From Hyphomicrobiales bacterium (GTDB lineage: Bacteria; Pseudomonadota; Alphaproteobacteria; Rhizobiales; Rhizobiaceae), in the NCBI GenBank assembly GCA_900469965.1, contig UBZP01000017.1:186001-250000 (forward strand): DNA of 64,000 nt, read 5' to 3'. Position 1 is the stretch's first letter; the number at the start of each line of letters is the position of its first letter. Positions 1-9,391 of this stretch are shown here, piece by piece. A model generated the notes under the pieces. The model saw only the letters and a program-made list of their open reading frames with translations. It did no database searches and was not told where the DNA came from. The position numbers and the translations under genes are program-made.

Positions 1-127
1 GGAAGACGGCGTCGATCTGGTCCTGGTTGGACAGATTGTGCAGGAGATCGAGAAGCCCCGCCTCGATCTGCTCGAAGAGTTCGGCCGCTTCCGTCCTGAA
101 AACCTGGATCGGGTCCAGCGTGGTCAT
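1..127 (-). CDS. cheA: Chemotaxis histidine kinase CheA, N-terminal fragment
   Basis: Only the first 42 codons are in the window; the gene runs off the left edge. The peptide begins MTTLDPIQVFRTEAAELFEQ and continues as an acidic helix, as expected for the P1/Hpt phosphotransfer domain of CheA. CheA autophosphorylates on a P1 histidine and passes the phosphate to CheY and CheB; that histidine lies beyond the part seen. The ATG overlaps the cheY stop codon by 4 bp (ATGA), so the two are translationally coupled. The identity rests on a short N-terminus plus context (STAS-cheY-cheA). Confidence 0.75.
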   Translation of the reverse strand, partial: MTTLDPIQVFRTEAAELFEQIEAGLLDLLHNLSNQDQIDAVF

Positions 128-492
128 TTTCCGAGCACCTTCCGCGCGATCTTGACCAGCTGCTCCGGATCGAAGGGCTTGGTGATCCAGCCCGTGGCGC
201 CCGCTGCCTTGGCGCGGTTCTTCATGTCGGCATCGGATTCGGTGGTCAGGAAGATGATCGGGATGCCGGTATGGGCCGGCGAACTGCGCAGCGCCTCGAT
301 CATGGCGAGGCCGTTCATGTTCGGCATGTTCAGATCGGTGACGATCATGTCGAAGCTGCCGGCCTTCGCCTTGTTCAGCCCGTCCAGCCCGTCGACCGCC
401 TCCGTCACCTGGTAGCCGGCGCCGGTCAGCGCGATCTTGGTGGTCAGGCGGATGCTCGCCGAATCGTCGACGGTCAGGATATGCGCGGTCAT
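124..492 (-). CDS. cheY: CheY-like single-domain response regulator
   Basis: This 122-aa stand-alone receiver domain has the full set of receiver residues: acidic pair D9/D10, phospho-acceptor D53, T83 and K105. There is no output domain, so it should act by protein contact, either at the flagellar motor or as a phosphate sink. The start is ATG at 492, overlapping the end of the STAS gene by 4 bp; the stop overlaps the cheA start. It sits directly before cheA, like cheY1 of the S. meliloti che operon. Whether it is the motor-binding or sink type cannot be told from sequence. Confidence 0.9.
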   Translation of the reverse strand: MTAHILTVDDSASIRLTTKIALTGAGYQVTEAVDGLDGLNKAKAGSFDMIVTDLNMPNMNGLAMIEALRSSPAHTGIPIIFLTTESDADMKNRAKAAGATGWITKPFDPEQLVKIARKVLGK

Positions 493-821
493 TGTTGTTC
501 CTTCCGATGAAGCCAGAATTCGCGGTCGCGCGGATCCGCATCGGTCAGGAAACCTGCGCGCTCGAGAGTGGAGAGAAGATTGCCGCCGGCCGGGCGCTCC
601 AGGGCGATCGTCCGCCCGTCCGCCGCCGCCTGCAGCCGCGCCGCGTGGACGAGCTGGAGGAAGCTCAAATCCACCTCGGCGTCCTCGGCTATGTTCAGCA
701 GCACAGGCCCCTGCGCTTCGAAGGCAGAGCGGATCGCCTCGTGCACGGCGGCAACCTGCCGGATCGTCAGCGGTCCCGAAAGATCCACTTTGCCGTTGGA
801 CGGAGCGGGCGCTGGAGACAT
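489..821 (-). CDS. STAS-domain protein of the chemotaxis operon
   Basis: This 110-aa protein has a STAS fold signature: an N-terminal strand with VDLSGPLTIRQVAAVHEAI, a central VDLSFLQLVHAARLQAA helix and a C-terminal LSTLERAGF segment. A serine (S in VDLSFLQ) sits where anti-sigma antagonists are phosphorylated. Rhizobial che operons carry a small STAS protein (orf2 in S. meliloti) before cheY; its biochemical role is not settled. It is first in the operon here and overlaps cheY by 4 bp. I see no chemoreceptor gene upstream, unlike S. meliloti, where a receptor gene leads the operon. Confidence 0.75.
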   Translation of the reverse strand: MSPAPAPSNGKVDLSGPLTIRQVAAVHEAIRSAFEAQGPVLLNIAEDAEVDLSFLQLVHAARLQAAADGRTIALERPAGGNLLSTLERAGFLTDADPRDREFWLHRKEQQ

Positions 822-1235
822 GAGACACCTCTTCGGAAGTCATGAGCCGGCACCGATGCAACCGCATCCTCGGCCGAGACAAAGCGCTGAGCCGCGGGCC
901 GTGAAGGCCAGGCGGGGACAGTGCACCACAGGCGGGCGAGCGCTCGGGGCGGCCAGATATGGATGGGGGAATCTTGCAGGGGAGCCCGATGATATGCTCG
1001 CATCATGCGGGCGGGCACATTTCCTTCAAGCACGCCTCATGGCGCTCGAATGGTCGAATTAACTATGCGCGTTAACCAGTTAAAGTTGTCTTAACTCCGA
1101 TCGATCCGAGGCGGCAGTCGTCGCTCGTGTGCCGATTTTCCGTGCAGTCACGACGCAGCCATGGCTGATTGCGGCCGGGATCGCGCGATCCGACCTGCCA
1201 GCGGGCACCGGGAAAGGGGGATGGGCTCGAAACCG
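822..1235 (-). other. Intergenic region between apnL and the che operon
   Basis: These 414 bp separate the 3' end of apnL from the start of the STAS gene. No convincing coding frame is present. An AT-richer segment at 1055-1100 carries four TTAA tetramers, two of which form a CtrA-type site (listed separately). The che operon promoter should lie here on the minus strand. Confidence 0.7.
1080..1095 (+). promoter_or_regulatory. CtrA-type binding site (TTAA-N7-TTAAC)
   Basis: The sequence TTAA-AGTTGTC-TTAAC is an exact match to the alphaproteobacterial CtrA consensus TTAA-N7-TTAAC. Two more TTAA tetramers lie at 1059 and 1072, the latter inside the palindrome GTTAAC. The site is about 260 bp upstream of the STAS-cheY-cheA operon. 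CtrA is known to control motility and chemotaxis genes in several alphaproteobacteria, so a regulatory role is plausible. The distance is long, and actual binding is inference. Confidence 0.5.
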
Positions 1236-3095
1236 CTACCGTGTGAGCGCGACGGTCTCGACCGCATAAGGGGCGAGGACCGTGCTGCCCGCATTCGAGA
1301 GCGGTTCCAGCCCGCGCAGGTCGACCGTCTTGGCTGTCGGCGTCAGGTTGACGAGGTGGAGGGTCGCTTCGCCCGCACGACCGGCCATGAGGGCCAGCAC
1401 CTGCGACGAGTCGGAGGAGACGCAGGCCTGCCAGGGCGCGCCGGCCAGGCGGGCCAGGGCCTTGACCGTCCGGAACAGCGGCCGCCTGCCGCCTTCCGGC
1501 GTCGGTTCGCCGCTGCCGGCGACAAGGCCGAAGGGGCCGGTGAGCGCTGCGAGCGTCAGGCACTCGAGATCCGCGTCGAGCACGCGGATGGCATAGCCGA
1601 GCGCGAAGGCCTCGGCGAAGCGGCCGTTGTGGCGGGGATCGCGGTTCGCCATCGGGATGCGGCCGAGCCCGGGATTGTCCATCGTCCGGCTGCCATAGGG
1701 GTTCTGCCGCATGGCAATGGTGGACGGGCCGATGCGGTAGGGCATGTCGCCATAGATCGCCCGCACGGAGCGGGTGATGAAGGGCAGCGCCTCCAGCGTC
1801 TGCATGACGCTGAGGTCGTCGGCGGCATGGACGATCGGGTTCGTGCAATGCGAAACAACGGAAAGCTGTTCGGGCGGGACGCGCTTGCGGTTCAGCTCGG
1901 TGAAGTAGCTGAGCATGCCGCCGCCGATCCGGACGCCCGGGAAGGCCGCATGGGCCGCCGCATAGACTTCCGTAAGAGGGGGGCACTCCGGCCATTGGCT
2001 GCCGGGTGGCGTCGACTGGCGATCGACGGACGGGGAGATGACGATCGTATCGGGCGCAAGGCCAGCGGAACGCAGCTGCCGGCCGATCTCCAGGGTTTCG
2101 TCCTGCGGCGCGGCGCGGCAGGGCAGCGCGATTTCCAGCGTCGTGCGGCCGGGATGTCGCGCGGCGATCTTCGCAAAATCCTTCAGGGCCTCCAGGCCGT
2201 GGCCGGCAGCCGGATCGAAATGGAACAGGAGTTCCTGGGGAGCGATCTCGGCCATAATCGCGTGCGCGGCAATCGAAGGCTTTGCCTCCTCCGGGGTGAT
2301 GACGAGGCCGATTGCGGGCATCCGGCCCTGGTGCTGTCCCGGCTGGATCGTGATGGCTTCGCGGCTGTTCGCCGTCCCGGCGGACCTGCCGGCGCGGTCG
2401 TCGCGCACCGAGAGGACGATCTCTTGCCGGACGGGTTCGCCGGCGGGGATCCGGTAGGGCCAGGGCAGCGCCAGCGGACGCACATAGGTCTTGTAGGAGG
2501 CGTCGGACCAGTTGCGCTGGTCCTCCATCTCGAAGGTGTCGCCTTCCATCCGGCATTCGGCGGTGACACCGGCGACGACCGTGTGGGTGATCGCCCGCAT
2601 GTCCTTGAACGGCTGCCACGGCTCGATCAGGTCGGGAAACAGGGTCTCGCGGCGTTGCCCGTCCACGTGCTCGACCATGACCGGCTTGCCGGCGACGCCC
2701 ACGATCGGATGAAGGATGCAGAAGCCGCAGCGGTTGGTTTCGAAGCCGGTCGCCGACTGCGCCTTCGCTTCGAAGGTCAGCCGCCCTTCGGAGGCGGCGA
2801 TGCGCACGTCGATCGAAAGCGCGGTTCCGGCGGGGCCGTCGCAATGGGCGCGATAGCCGACGACGAAGGCTTCGTCGAGCTGCTGCACCTTCAGGTTTTC
2901 GATCCTGGGGCTGTAGGTGCCCCAGTCGCGATCGCGAACGAGATAGGAGATGGCGCGCAGGACCTCGACGCCGTCATAGGTGATGGTCCTCAGATTGCCG
3001 TCCGCGAGATCGGCCGACAGCCGACCCGCCACCAGCCGCACCGGTGCTTCCTCGGCTTCATGCGTACCGTAGAGCAGGAACGGCTCCGTACTCAT
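1236..3095 (-). CDS. apnL: D-apionolactonase (ApnL)
   Basis: This 619-aa protein has no recognisable signal peptide. By family and context it matches ApnL, the lactonase that opens D-apionolactone to D-apionate after ApsD oxidises D-apiose. The N-terminal half looks like a beta-rich domain (FLLYGTHEAEEAPVRLVAG onward) and the C-terminal half resembles a TIM-barrel/glycosidase-like fold ending in a beta-sandwich. I assign function mainly because it is last in an operon with apsD, the apiose importer and apnO. The ATG at 3095 overlaps the apsD stop by 4 bp. A second long frame on the same strand (1072-2844) is out of register and not coding. Confidence 0.75.
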   Translation of the reverse strand: MSTEPFLLYGTHEAEEAPVRLVAGRLSADLADGNLRTITYDGVEVLRAISYLVRDRDWGTYSPRIENLKVQQLDEAFVVGYRAHCDGPAGTALSIDVRIAASEGRLTFEAKAQSATGFETNRCGFCILHPIVGVAGKPVMVEHVDGQRRETLFPDLIEPWQPFKDMRAITHTVVAGVTAECRMEGDTFEMEDQRNWSDASYKTYVRPLALPWPYRIPAGEPVRQEIVLSVRDDRAGRSAGTANSREAITIQPGQHQGRMPAIGLVITPEEAKPSIAAHAIMAEIAPQELLFHFDPAAGHGLEALKDFAKIAARHPGRTTLEIALPCRAAPQDETLEIGRQLRSAGLAPDTIVISPSVDRQSTPPGSQWPECPPLTEVYAAAHAAFPGVRIGGGMLSYFTELNRKRVPPEQLSVVSHCTNPIVHAADDLSVMQTLEALPFITRSVRAIYGDMPYRIGPSTIAMRQNPYGSRTMDNPGLGRIPMANRDPRHNGRFAEAFALGYAIRVLDADLECLTLAALTGPFGLVAGSGEPTPEGGRRPLFRTVKALARLAGAPWQACVSSDSSQVLALMAGRAGEATLHLVNLTPTAKTVDLRGLEPLSNAGSTVLAPYAVETVALTR

Positions 3096-4126
3096 TTCAA
3101 CAGCGCCCCGATCTCGACCGGGTTGCCGGATGCCGCGCTCTCATAGGCGGCCTCGACCAGGGCGAAGGTCTTCAGGTTGTCCGCGCCCGAGGTCGAGGTT
3201 TCGCCGCCGTCCCTCAGCCGGTCGGCCCAGTGTTGCTGGATGGCGAAGACGCTTTCCTGGATGTTGTGCCAGGGGCGCGAGGCCCAGGAGAGGAGCTGCG
3301 GGGCGACGTCGGTGACGGACGTGCCGGACGCATTGGTGATCTCGAGGCGATAGCCCTGCGACAGGCGGATCGTACCCTCCGTGCCGTCGAGCTCGATCAG
3401 GGTCTCGGGAAAGGGCTCGGTGCCTAGCTTCGTCGCGTAGCTCACGTCGACGATCGAGGTGGCGCCGCCTTCGTGATCGAGCAGGATCGTCGCCACGTCC
3501 TCGCCCCTGATCTTCGGGTTGACCCGCCGGGTGCGCGCCACGAGCTTCGTCACGTCGCCGAGAATGAAGCGGGCGATGTCGAGGGTATGGATGCCGAGGT
3601 CCTCGATGATGAAGCGCTCGCCCTCGGCGAGATAGGGCTGGCCGGAGAAGACGTCGAAGCCGGAGCGGAAGGAGAAGCGGCCCCAGAAGGGTTCGCCGAT
3701 CGCCCCTGCGTCCAGCGCCTTGCGCACCGCCTGGATCGGCGTCTGCCAGCGGAAGTTCTCGTGCACCATCAGCGGAATGCCGGCCGCGTGGCAGGCCGCC
3801 ACCATGGCCTTTGCGTCCGACAGCGTCCTGGCGAACGGCTTCTGGCAGATCGCCGGCACCTTGTGGGCCGCCGCCATCTCGACCAGCGCCCGGTGGCTCT
3901 GCACGGTGGTGGCGATGTCGACGAAGTCGAAGCCGCCGTCGGCAAACATCTGCGCCGCATCGCTGTATCGGCGCGCAATGGCGAACTGGTCGCCGACGAT
4001 CCTCAGCCGCTCGGCATCACGGTCGCAGATGGCGACGATCTCGGCGCCCTCGACATCGTTCCAGGCGTGCATCTGGTTCACGGCGAAGAAGCCGCATCCG
4101 ATCAGGGCGCCACGAAGCTTCTGCAT
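3092..4126 (-). CDS. apsD: D-apiose dehydrogenase (Gfo/Idh/MocA family)
   Basis: This 344-aa enzyme has an N-terminal Rossmann domain (GALIGCGFFAVNQMHAWNDV, NAD(P) binding), a QKP motif (CQKPFA, equivalent to the EKP motif that carries the catalytic lysine) and the DLGIHTLDIAR segment that holds the active-site D/H pair. ApsD oxidises D-apiose to D-apionolactone, the first step of apiose breakdown. It lies 4 bp after the permease gene and overlaps apnL by 4 bp, so import, oxidation and lactone opening are co-expressed. The family alone would allow other sugar substrates; the RuBisCO-like/OiaK/ApnO neighbours make apiose the best call. Confidence 0.8.
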   Translation of the reverse strand: MQKLRGALIGCGFFAVNQMHAWNDVEGAEIVAICDRDAERLRIVGDQFAIARRYSDAAQMFADGGFDFVDIATTVQSHRALVEMAAAHKVPAICQKPFARTLSDAKAMVAACHAAGIPLMVHENFRWQTPIQAVRKALDAGAIGEPFWGRFSFRSGFDVFSGQPYLAEGERFIIEDLGIHTLDIARFILGDVTKLVARTRRVNPKIRGEDVATILLDHEGGATSIVDVSYATKLGTEPFPETLIELDGTEGTIRLSQGYRLEITNASGTSVTDVAPQLLSWASRPWHNIQESVFAIQQHWADRLRDGGETSTSGADNLKTFALVEAAYESAASGNPVEIGALLK

Positions 4127-4130
4127 GCGG

Positions 4131-5195
4131 TCAGTCCTTCTTGGCGAGCTGCATCAGGGCGACCCGCTGCTGCAGGCGGCGCTGGGCCTGGTCCACCACC
4201 ACGGCCACGATGATCACGATACCCTTGATGACCATCTGCCAGAAGGAGGAAACGCCCATCATGACGAGGCCGTCCGACAGGATGCCGATGACGAAGGCGC
4301 CGATGATGGTGCCGCCGATCGTGCCGCGGCCGCCCGACATCGATGTGCCGCCGAGGACGGCCGCCGCGATCGCGTTGAGCTCGAAGGAGTTGCCGGTGGC
4401 CGGGTGCGAGGCCATCAGCTCGGAGGAGATGACGATGCCGACGATGGCGGCGCAGAAGCCGGAGAACATGTAGACGAACATCTTCACCCGGTCGACCTTG
4501 ATGCCCGACATGCGGGCGGCGCGCTCGTTGCCGCCGACGGCGAAGATCTGGCGGCCGATCGGCGTGTATTTCGCGATATAGGCCGCAGCCAGCGCCACGA
4601 TCACCAGGATCCACACCGAGACGGGCAGGCCGAGGATGCGGCCGGAGCCGAGGAAGGCGAAGCCGGTCGTGCCGAGGTCGGGGTTGCCCTGCAGGTTCGG
4701 GAAGGTCTGGCCGTCGGAGGACAGGAGCGCCAGCCCCCGGGCGACGTAGAGCGTTCCGAGGGTGGCGATGAACGGCGCCACGTTGAGCTTGGTGATCAGC
4801 AGGCCGTTGATCGCCCCGATCGCAATGCCGACAAGCAGCGTGATGACGGCGACCTCGACGACGTTGAAGTACACCGTGTAGCCGATCTGCAGGTCGATGC
4901 CGTACAGGATGAGGCCGCCGGCGACCATGCCGCAGAGGCCGACGATCGAGCCGACGGACAGGTCGATGCCGCCGGTGATGATGACGAAGGTCATGCCCAT
5001 GGCGAGAAACGCGTTCAGCGCCACGTGCTTCGACATCAGGATGATGTTGGCGGTCGACAGGAAGTTCGGCGCGAACACCGAGAAGAAGGCGATCACGGCG
5101 AAGAGCGCGATGAAGGTCCGAAGCTTCATCAGGGTCAGAAGCAGCGAGCCGCCGTCGCCTGCCTGAGCGTTCTCAGTCGAAGTTACCGTGGTCAT
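4131..5195 (-). CDS. Sugar ABC transporter permease (D-apiose importer)
   Basis: This 354-aa RbsC-type inner-membrane permease has about eight to ten hydrophobic segments. It carries the family motifs GGIDLSVGSI near residue 80 and NELNAIAAAVLGGTSMSGGRGTI-like residues toward the C-terminus, which contact the ATPase. It forms the channel of a CUT2-family importer with the ATPase just upstream and the binding protein further upstream. The ATG at 5195 overlaps the ATPase stop by 1 bp. Apiose as substrate is inferred from the catabolic genes in the same operon. Confidence 0.9.
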   Translation of the reverse strand: MTTVTSTENAQAGDGGSLLLTLMKLRTFIALFAVIAFFSVFAPNFLSTANIILMSKHVALNAFLAMGMTFVIITGGIDLSVGSIVGLCGMVAGGLILYGIDLQIGYTVYFNVVEVAVITLLVGIAIGAINGLLITKLNVAPFIATLGTLYVARGLALLSSDGQTFPNLQGNPDLGTTGFAFLGSGRILGLPVSVWILVIVALAAAYIAKYTPIGRQIFAVGGNERAARMSGIKVDRVKMFVYMFSGFCAAIVGIVISSELMASHPATGNSFELNAIAAAVLGGTSMSGGRGTIGGTIIGAFVIGILSDGLVMMGVSSFWQMVIKGIVIIVAVVVDQAQRRLQQRVALMQLAKKD

Positions 5196-6739
5196 CACGC
5201 GATTTCCCTTGTCGATTTGTGCCCCTCGGAGGCGGCCTGGACGATGAGTTCCTCGGTCGCTTCCGCCCGGTCGAAAATTCTGGTGATCCTGCCGTTGCTC
5301 ATGACCGCGATCCGGTCGGACAGCGCCATGACCTCTTCGAGGTCGGAGGTCGAAAACAGGATGGCGAGGCCCTCGCCGGCGAGCCGGCGCATGGTGCGGA
5401 ACACGTCGGCCTTGGCGCCGACGTCGATGCCGCGGCTCGGCTCGTCCATGAGCAGCACCTTCGGATTGGTCATCAGCGCCTTGCCGATCACCACCTTCTG
5501 CTGGTTGCCGCCCGACATCGACGTGACGTCGAAATCCGGGTTCGGCGCCTTGATGGAAAGATCCCGGATCGCGTCCTTGATCGCGCCCTGTTCGCGCTCG
5601 CCGCGGATATGGAAGCCGAAGCGCGTCAGCTTCTCCAGACTCGCAAGGGTCAGATTGGCGGCGATCGACAGCACCTGGACGAGGCCCTCGCGCTGCCGGT
5701 CCTCCGGGATCAGCGCCAGTCCGCGCTTGATGCGCGTCGGCGTGTCGCGTTCGACGATCTCCTTGCCGGCGACGAAGACCTTGCCGGTCGAGTGCGGGTG
5801 CTGGCCGATGACGCATTCGAAGAACTCGCTGCGGCCGGCGCCCATCAGCCCGTAGATGCCGAGGACCTCGCCGGCGCGGACGGAGATCGACAGGTGGTCG
5901 ACGGCGAGCCCGCCGGTCTTGCGCGGCAGGCTGATCTCCTCGGCGCGGAAGGCCTCGGCGCCGAGCTTGTGGTCTACCGACTTGGCGAAGTCCTTGGCGT
6001 CGGAGCCGATCATCGAACGGACGATCCAGCGGGTGTCGATGTCCTTCACCATCGCCTGGCCGGTGATCTGGCCGTCGCGCAGCACGGTGATGTAGTCGCC
6101 GATGCGCATCAGCTCTTCCAGGCGATGCGAAATGTAGACGATCGCCACGCCTTGCGCCTTCAATTCGCCGATCACCTTGAACAGGATGTCGACCTCGGCT
6201 GCCGAAAGCGCCGAGGTCGGCTCGTCCAGGATCAGGATGCGGGTGTCGAGCGAGATCGCCTTGGCGATCTCGACCAGCTGCTGCTGGCCGATCGGCAGGT
6301 CCTCGACCATGGTCTCGGCACTGATGCCGGCGTCCAGCTTGTCGAGAAAATGGTTGGCCTTCTCCACCTGCGCCTTGTGGTCGATGCCGCGAATGCCGCG
6401 GATGATCTCGCGGGTGGCGAAGATGTTCTCGGCGACCGAGAGGTTGCCGAACAGGTTCAGCTCCTGGAACACCATGCCGATGCCGTGCTTCTGCGCGTCG
6501 GCCGGCGAGTTGAACTCGACTTCCCGGCCTTCGAGCAGGATGCGGCCGAGCGAGGGCTTCTCGACGCCCGCGATCATGCGCATCAGCGTCGACTTGCCGG
6601 CGCCGTTCTCGCCGACCAGCACGTTGACCGCGCCGCGCCGCAGCGCCAGGTTGGCATGCTTGACGGCGACGATGCCCGAATAGACCTTCGTCACGTCGTC
6701 CAGCTTGAGGATGATGTCGCCTTCGTCGATTGCGGCCAT
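5195..6739 (-). CDS. Sugar ABC transporter ATPase, two nucleotide-binding domains (D-apiose importer)
   Basis: This is an RbsA/XylG-type tandem ATPase of 514 aa. The first domain has Walker A GENGAGKST and Walker B ILILDEPTSAL; its signature is the degenerate LPIGQQQ. The second has a degenerate Walker A-like loop (GLMGAGRSE), signature MSGGNQQK and LLMDEPSRGID. Such asymmetry is normal for CUT2 transporters. I chose ATG at 6739, directly after the DUF2291 stop; an in-frame GTG at 6748 would add three residues and overlap that gene. It powers the importer formed with the downstream permease. Confidence 0.92.
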   Translation of the reverse strand: MAAIDEGDIILKLDDVTKVYSGIVAVKHANLALRRGAVNVLVGENGAGKSTLMRMIAGVEKPSLGRILLEGREVEFNSPADAQKHGIGMVFQELNLFGNLSVAENIFATREIIRGIRGIDHKAQVEKANHFLDKLDAGISAETMVEDLPIGQQQLVEIAKAISLDTRILILDEPTSALSAAEVDILFKVIGELKAQGVAIVYISHRLEELMRIGDYITVLRDGQITGQAMVKDIDTRWIVRSMIGSDAKDFAKSVDHKLGAEAFRAEEISLPRKTGGLAVDHLSISVRAGEVLGIYGLMGAGRSEFFECVIGQHPHSTGKVFVAGKEIVERDTPTRIKRGLALIPEDRQREGLVQVLSIAANLTLASLEKLTRFGFHIRGEREQGAIKDAIRDLSIKAPNPDFDVTSMSGGNQQKVVIGKALMTNPKVLLMDEPSRGIDVGAKADVFRTMRRLAGEGLAILFSTSDLEEVMALSDRIAVMSNGRITRIFDRAEATEELIVQAASEGHKSTREIA

Positions 6740-6740
6740 C

Positions 6741-7385
6741 TCAGCCACCGATCACGATCGTTGCGGGGGTCAACAGCGGCAGCTGGCCCTTGGTGGGAAG
6801 CGGATAGGCGCCGACGGCTTCGACCTTCTTGCCTTCCAGCGCCTCGCGCGGCAGCCTTTCCAGCGTCACGGCGACGAGGTGGTTGTTGAAGGCCTTGCCG
6901 AATTCGGCCCACTGAATCTGGTTCTTGAATTCGTTGAAATTGACGAAGTCGAGGCTGTCGCGGATCGCCGTGCCCTTGATCACCGGGCCGATCTGGATGC
7001 GCACGTCCGCCTTGCCGTCGCCGTCGATGTCGGTGTCGAGATAGGCGGCGCGCGACTTGGTCTCGGCCTTCACGACGGTGCCGGAGACCTTGGCCGCAAA
7101 GGTCCAGGGCGCGCTGCCCTGTTCTTCCTTGTGGCCGTACTTGGCGCCCGCGGCATCGACGTCGCTGCCGGCGAGGGCTGCGACCTCCTGGATCGGTCCG
7201 GCGCGCTGGTCCAGATAGGGGATCACCTTCTCGCTCCAGAGCTCGGCTGCCTGCCGCTCCGGATTGAAGCCGCCGCTCGCCGCCTCGGCCGCCTCTTCCG
7301 CGGTCGGCGTCTCGATGATCTTGCAGCCGGACAAACCCAGCGAAAGCGCGAGCGCCGTCAGCGTCGCAATCCGGACAAATGCCAT
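6741..7385 (-). CDS. DUF2291 lipoprotein of a sugar ABC operon
   Basis: This 214-aa protein has a lipoprotein signal (MAFVRIATL, hydrophobic stretch, lipobox LSGC at about residue 20), so it should be anchored in an envelope membrane. It matches the DUF2291 family, commonly encoded between binding-protein and ATPase genes of ribose-type importers. Its molecular role is unknown; an accessory role in uptake is likely. The ATG at 7385 is preferred to the upstream ATG at 7403 because it begins a clean signal peptide. A strong 12-bp hairpin separates it from the binding-protein gene. Confidence 0.8.
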   Translation of the reverse strand: MAFVRIATLTALALSLGLSGCKIIETPTAEEAAEAASGGFNPERQAAELWSEKVIPYLDQRAGPIQEVAALAGSDVDAAGAKYGHKEEQGSAPWTFAAKVSGTVVKAETKSRAAYLDTDIDGDGKADVRIQIGPVIKGTAIRDSLDFVNFNEFKNQIQWAEFGKAFNNHLVAVTLERLPREALEGKKVEAVGAYPLPTKGQLPLLTPATIVIGG

Positions 7386-7415
7386 GGATACGCACTCCGT
7401 CATGAAGATATGCGA

Positions 7416-7445
7416 CTTGCGAGGCGGATCGCTCCGCCTCGCAAG
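7416..7445 (-). terminator. Intra-operon hairpin behind the binding-protein gene
   Basis: A perfect 12-bp inverted repeat, CTTGCGAGGCGG with a 6-nt loop and its complement, lies between the binding-protein stop (7462) and the DUF2291 start (7385). No T-run follows, so it is more likely a partial attenuator or mRNA 3'-end stabiliser, which would let the binding protein be made in excess over membrane subunits. Confidence 0.65.
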
Positions 7446-7461
7446 CCTGTCCTGGGAGGAT

Positions 7462-8476
<1,015 letters not shown>

Positions 8477-8483
8477 GAGGGCA

Positions 8484-9311
8484 TCAGGTGATGCGCCGGA
8501 TGCTTTCGGCGATCTCCTGAGGTTCGAAAACCTTCTTCCAGTCGTCGCGCATCAGCGCGGGAATTCCGAACTCGATCGCCTTGTTGCAGGCATCCGAGAA
8601 CACGCCGGGCGTCTCCTCGAAGATGACCGCGCCGAGGACGTTCATGTGGCCGAGCAGGAAGTCGCGGGCCGCTTCCTTGTCGACGCCGCGGCGGACGCAT
8701 TCGTCCATGGCCTGGCGCATGACCACCAGCAGCGAGGCGCACAGCGTTTCCGACAGGCCGGGCTCCAGCATCGCCATCTGTTCGACGGTGACGCGGTGCG
8801 AGCGCATGACCGGGGCCCAGATGACCTTGGCGATCTCTTCGCCGAGCGCATAGGCCTCTTCGGGACCCTGCATCAGCGCGGAGACGATGTGCTGCTTGGC
8901 GGCGATGCCGCCGAAGAAGTCGCGCTTGGCGGCCGGATCCGTCTCGTCGTTGAAGATCGGCGGATGGCAGGGGTGCGTGACGAAATAGGTGAGGTCCGGA
9001 CGCTCGGGCAGATGGCCGGCAAACGGGGCCGCGGCGTCGAGGGCGACGACCATCGTGCCCGGCTTGAGCTTGTCGACGATGCCGGCTGCGACCTTGCCGA
9101 TCGCGGTGTCCGGAACGGCGAGGATGACGACGTCGGCGCCGTTCAGGCCGTCATCGGCGGAAACGCAGGCGATTCCGAGATCGTCCTTCAGGCGCGCCTT
9201 GCCGACATCGCTGACTTCGATATGGCGCACGTCGAAGCGCGAGCCCTTCAGGTTCTTGGCGAGCCGGTAGCCCATTTTGCCACCGGCGCCGAAGAGAGCA
9301 ATTGCTGTCAT
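8484..9311 (-). CDS. apnO: D-apionate oxidoisomerase (ApnO)
   Basis: This 275-aa NAD-dependent enzyme is related to 6-phosphogluconate/ketol-acid dehydrogenases. It begins with a Rossmann motif (ALFGAGGKMG at residues 5-14), followed by VVILAVPDTAIG and a conserved THPCHPP segment. A helical C-terminal domain includes the conserved lysine-bearing HMNVLGAVIFEE/DACNKAIEFG region. ApnO oxidises D-apionate and shifts its hydroxymethyl group to give 3-oxo-isoapionate, the substrate for the kinase encoded upstream. The gene heads a second transcription unit; a candidate operator lies at 9335, just upstream. Confidence 0.82.
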   Translation of the reverse strand: MTAIALFGAGGKMGYRLAKNLKGSRFDVRHIEVSDVGKARLKDDLGIACVSADDGLNGADVVILAVPDTAIGKVAAGIVDKLKPGTMVVALDAAAPFAGHLPERPDLTYFVTHPCHPPIFNDETDPAAKRDFFGGIAAKQHIVSALMQGPEEAYALGEEIAKVIWAPVMRSHRVTVEQMAMLEPGLSETLCASLLVVMRQAMDECVRRGVDKEAARDFLLGHMNVLGAVIFEETPGVFSDACNKAIEFGIPALMRDDWKKVFEPQEIAESIRRIT

Positions 9312-9334
9312 GTTTCCTCACCTCAGGGTTGGAT

Positions 9335-9353
9335 TGGTATAATAACTGGTATG
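9335..9353. promoter_or_regulatory. Candidate GntR operator upstream of apnO
   Basis: TGGTATAATAA here is identical over 11 bp to the site in the oiaX-gntR intergenic region. It is followed by a second TGGTAT 12 bp downstream, giving a direct repeat. It lies 24-42 bp upstream of the apnO start, in the gap after the RpiB-type gene. It is probably bound by the GntR-family regulator encoded at 12639; this is inference from the shared motif. Confidence 0.55.
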
Positions 9354-9391
9354 ATGAGTCAATCACAATCCCATCATTATTGTTGGGGCGC

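Noticed and set aside
1161-3146. A 661-codon plus-strand frame opposite apnL
   Set aside because: Antisense shadow; low-complexity Arg/Gly/Asp composition and no start context.
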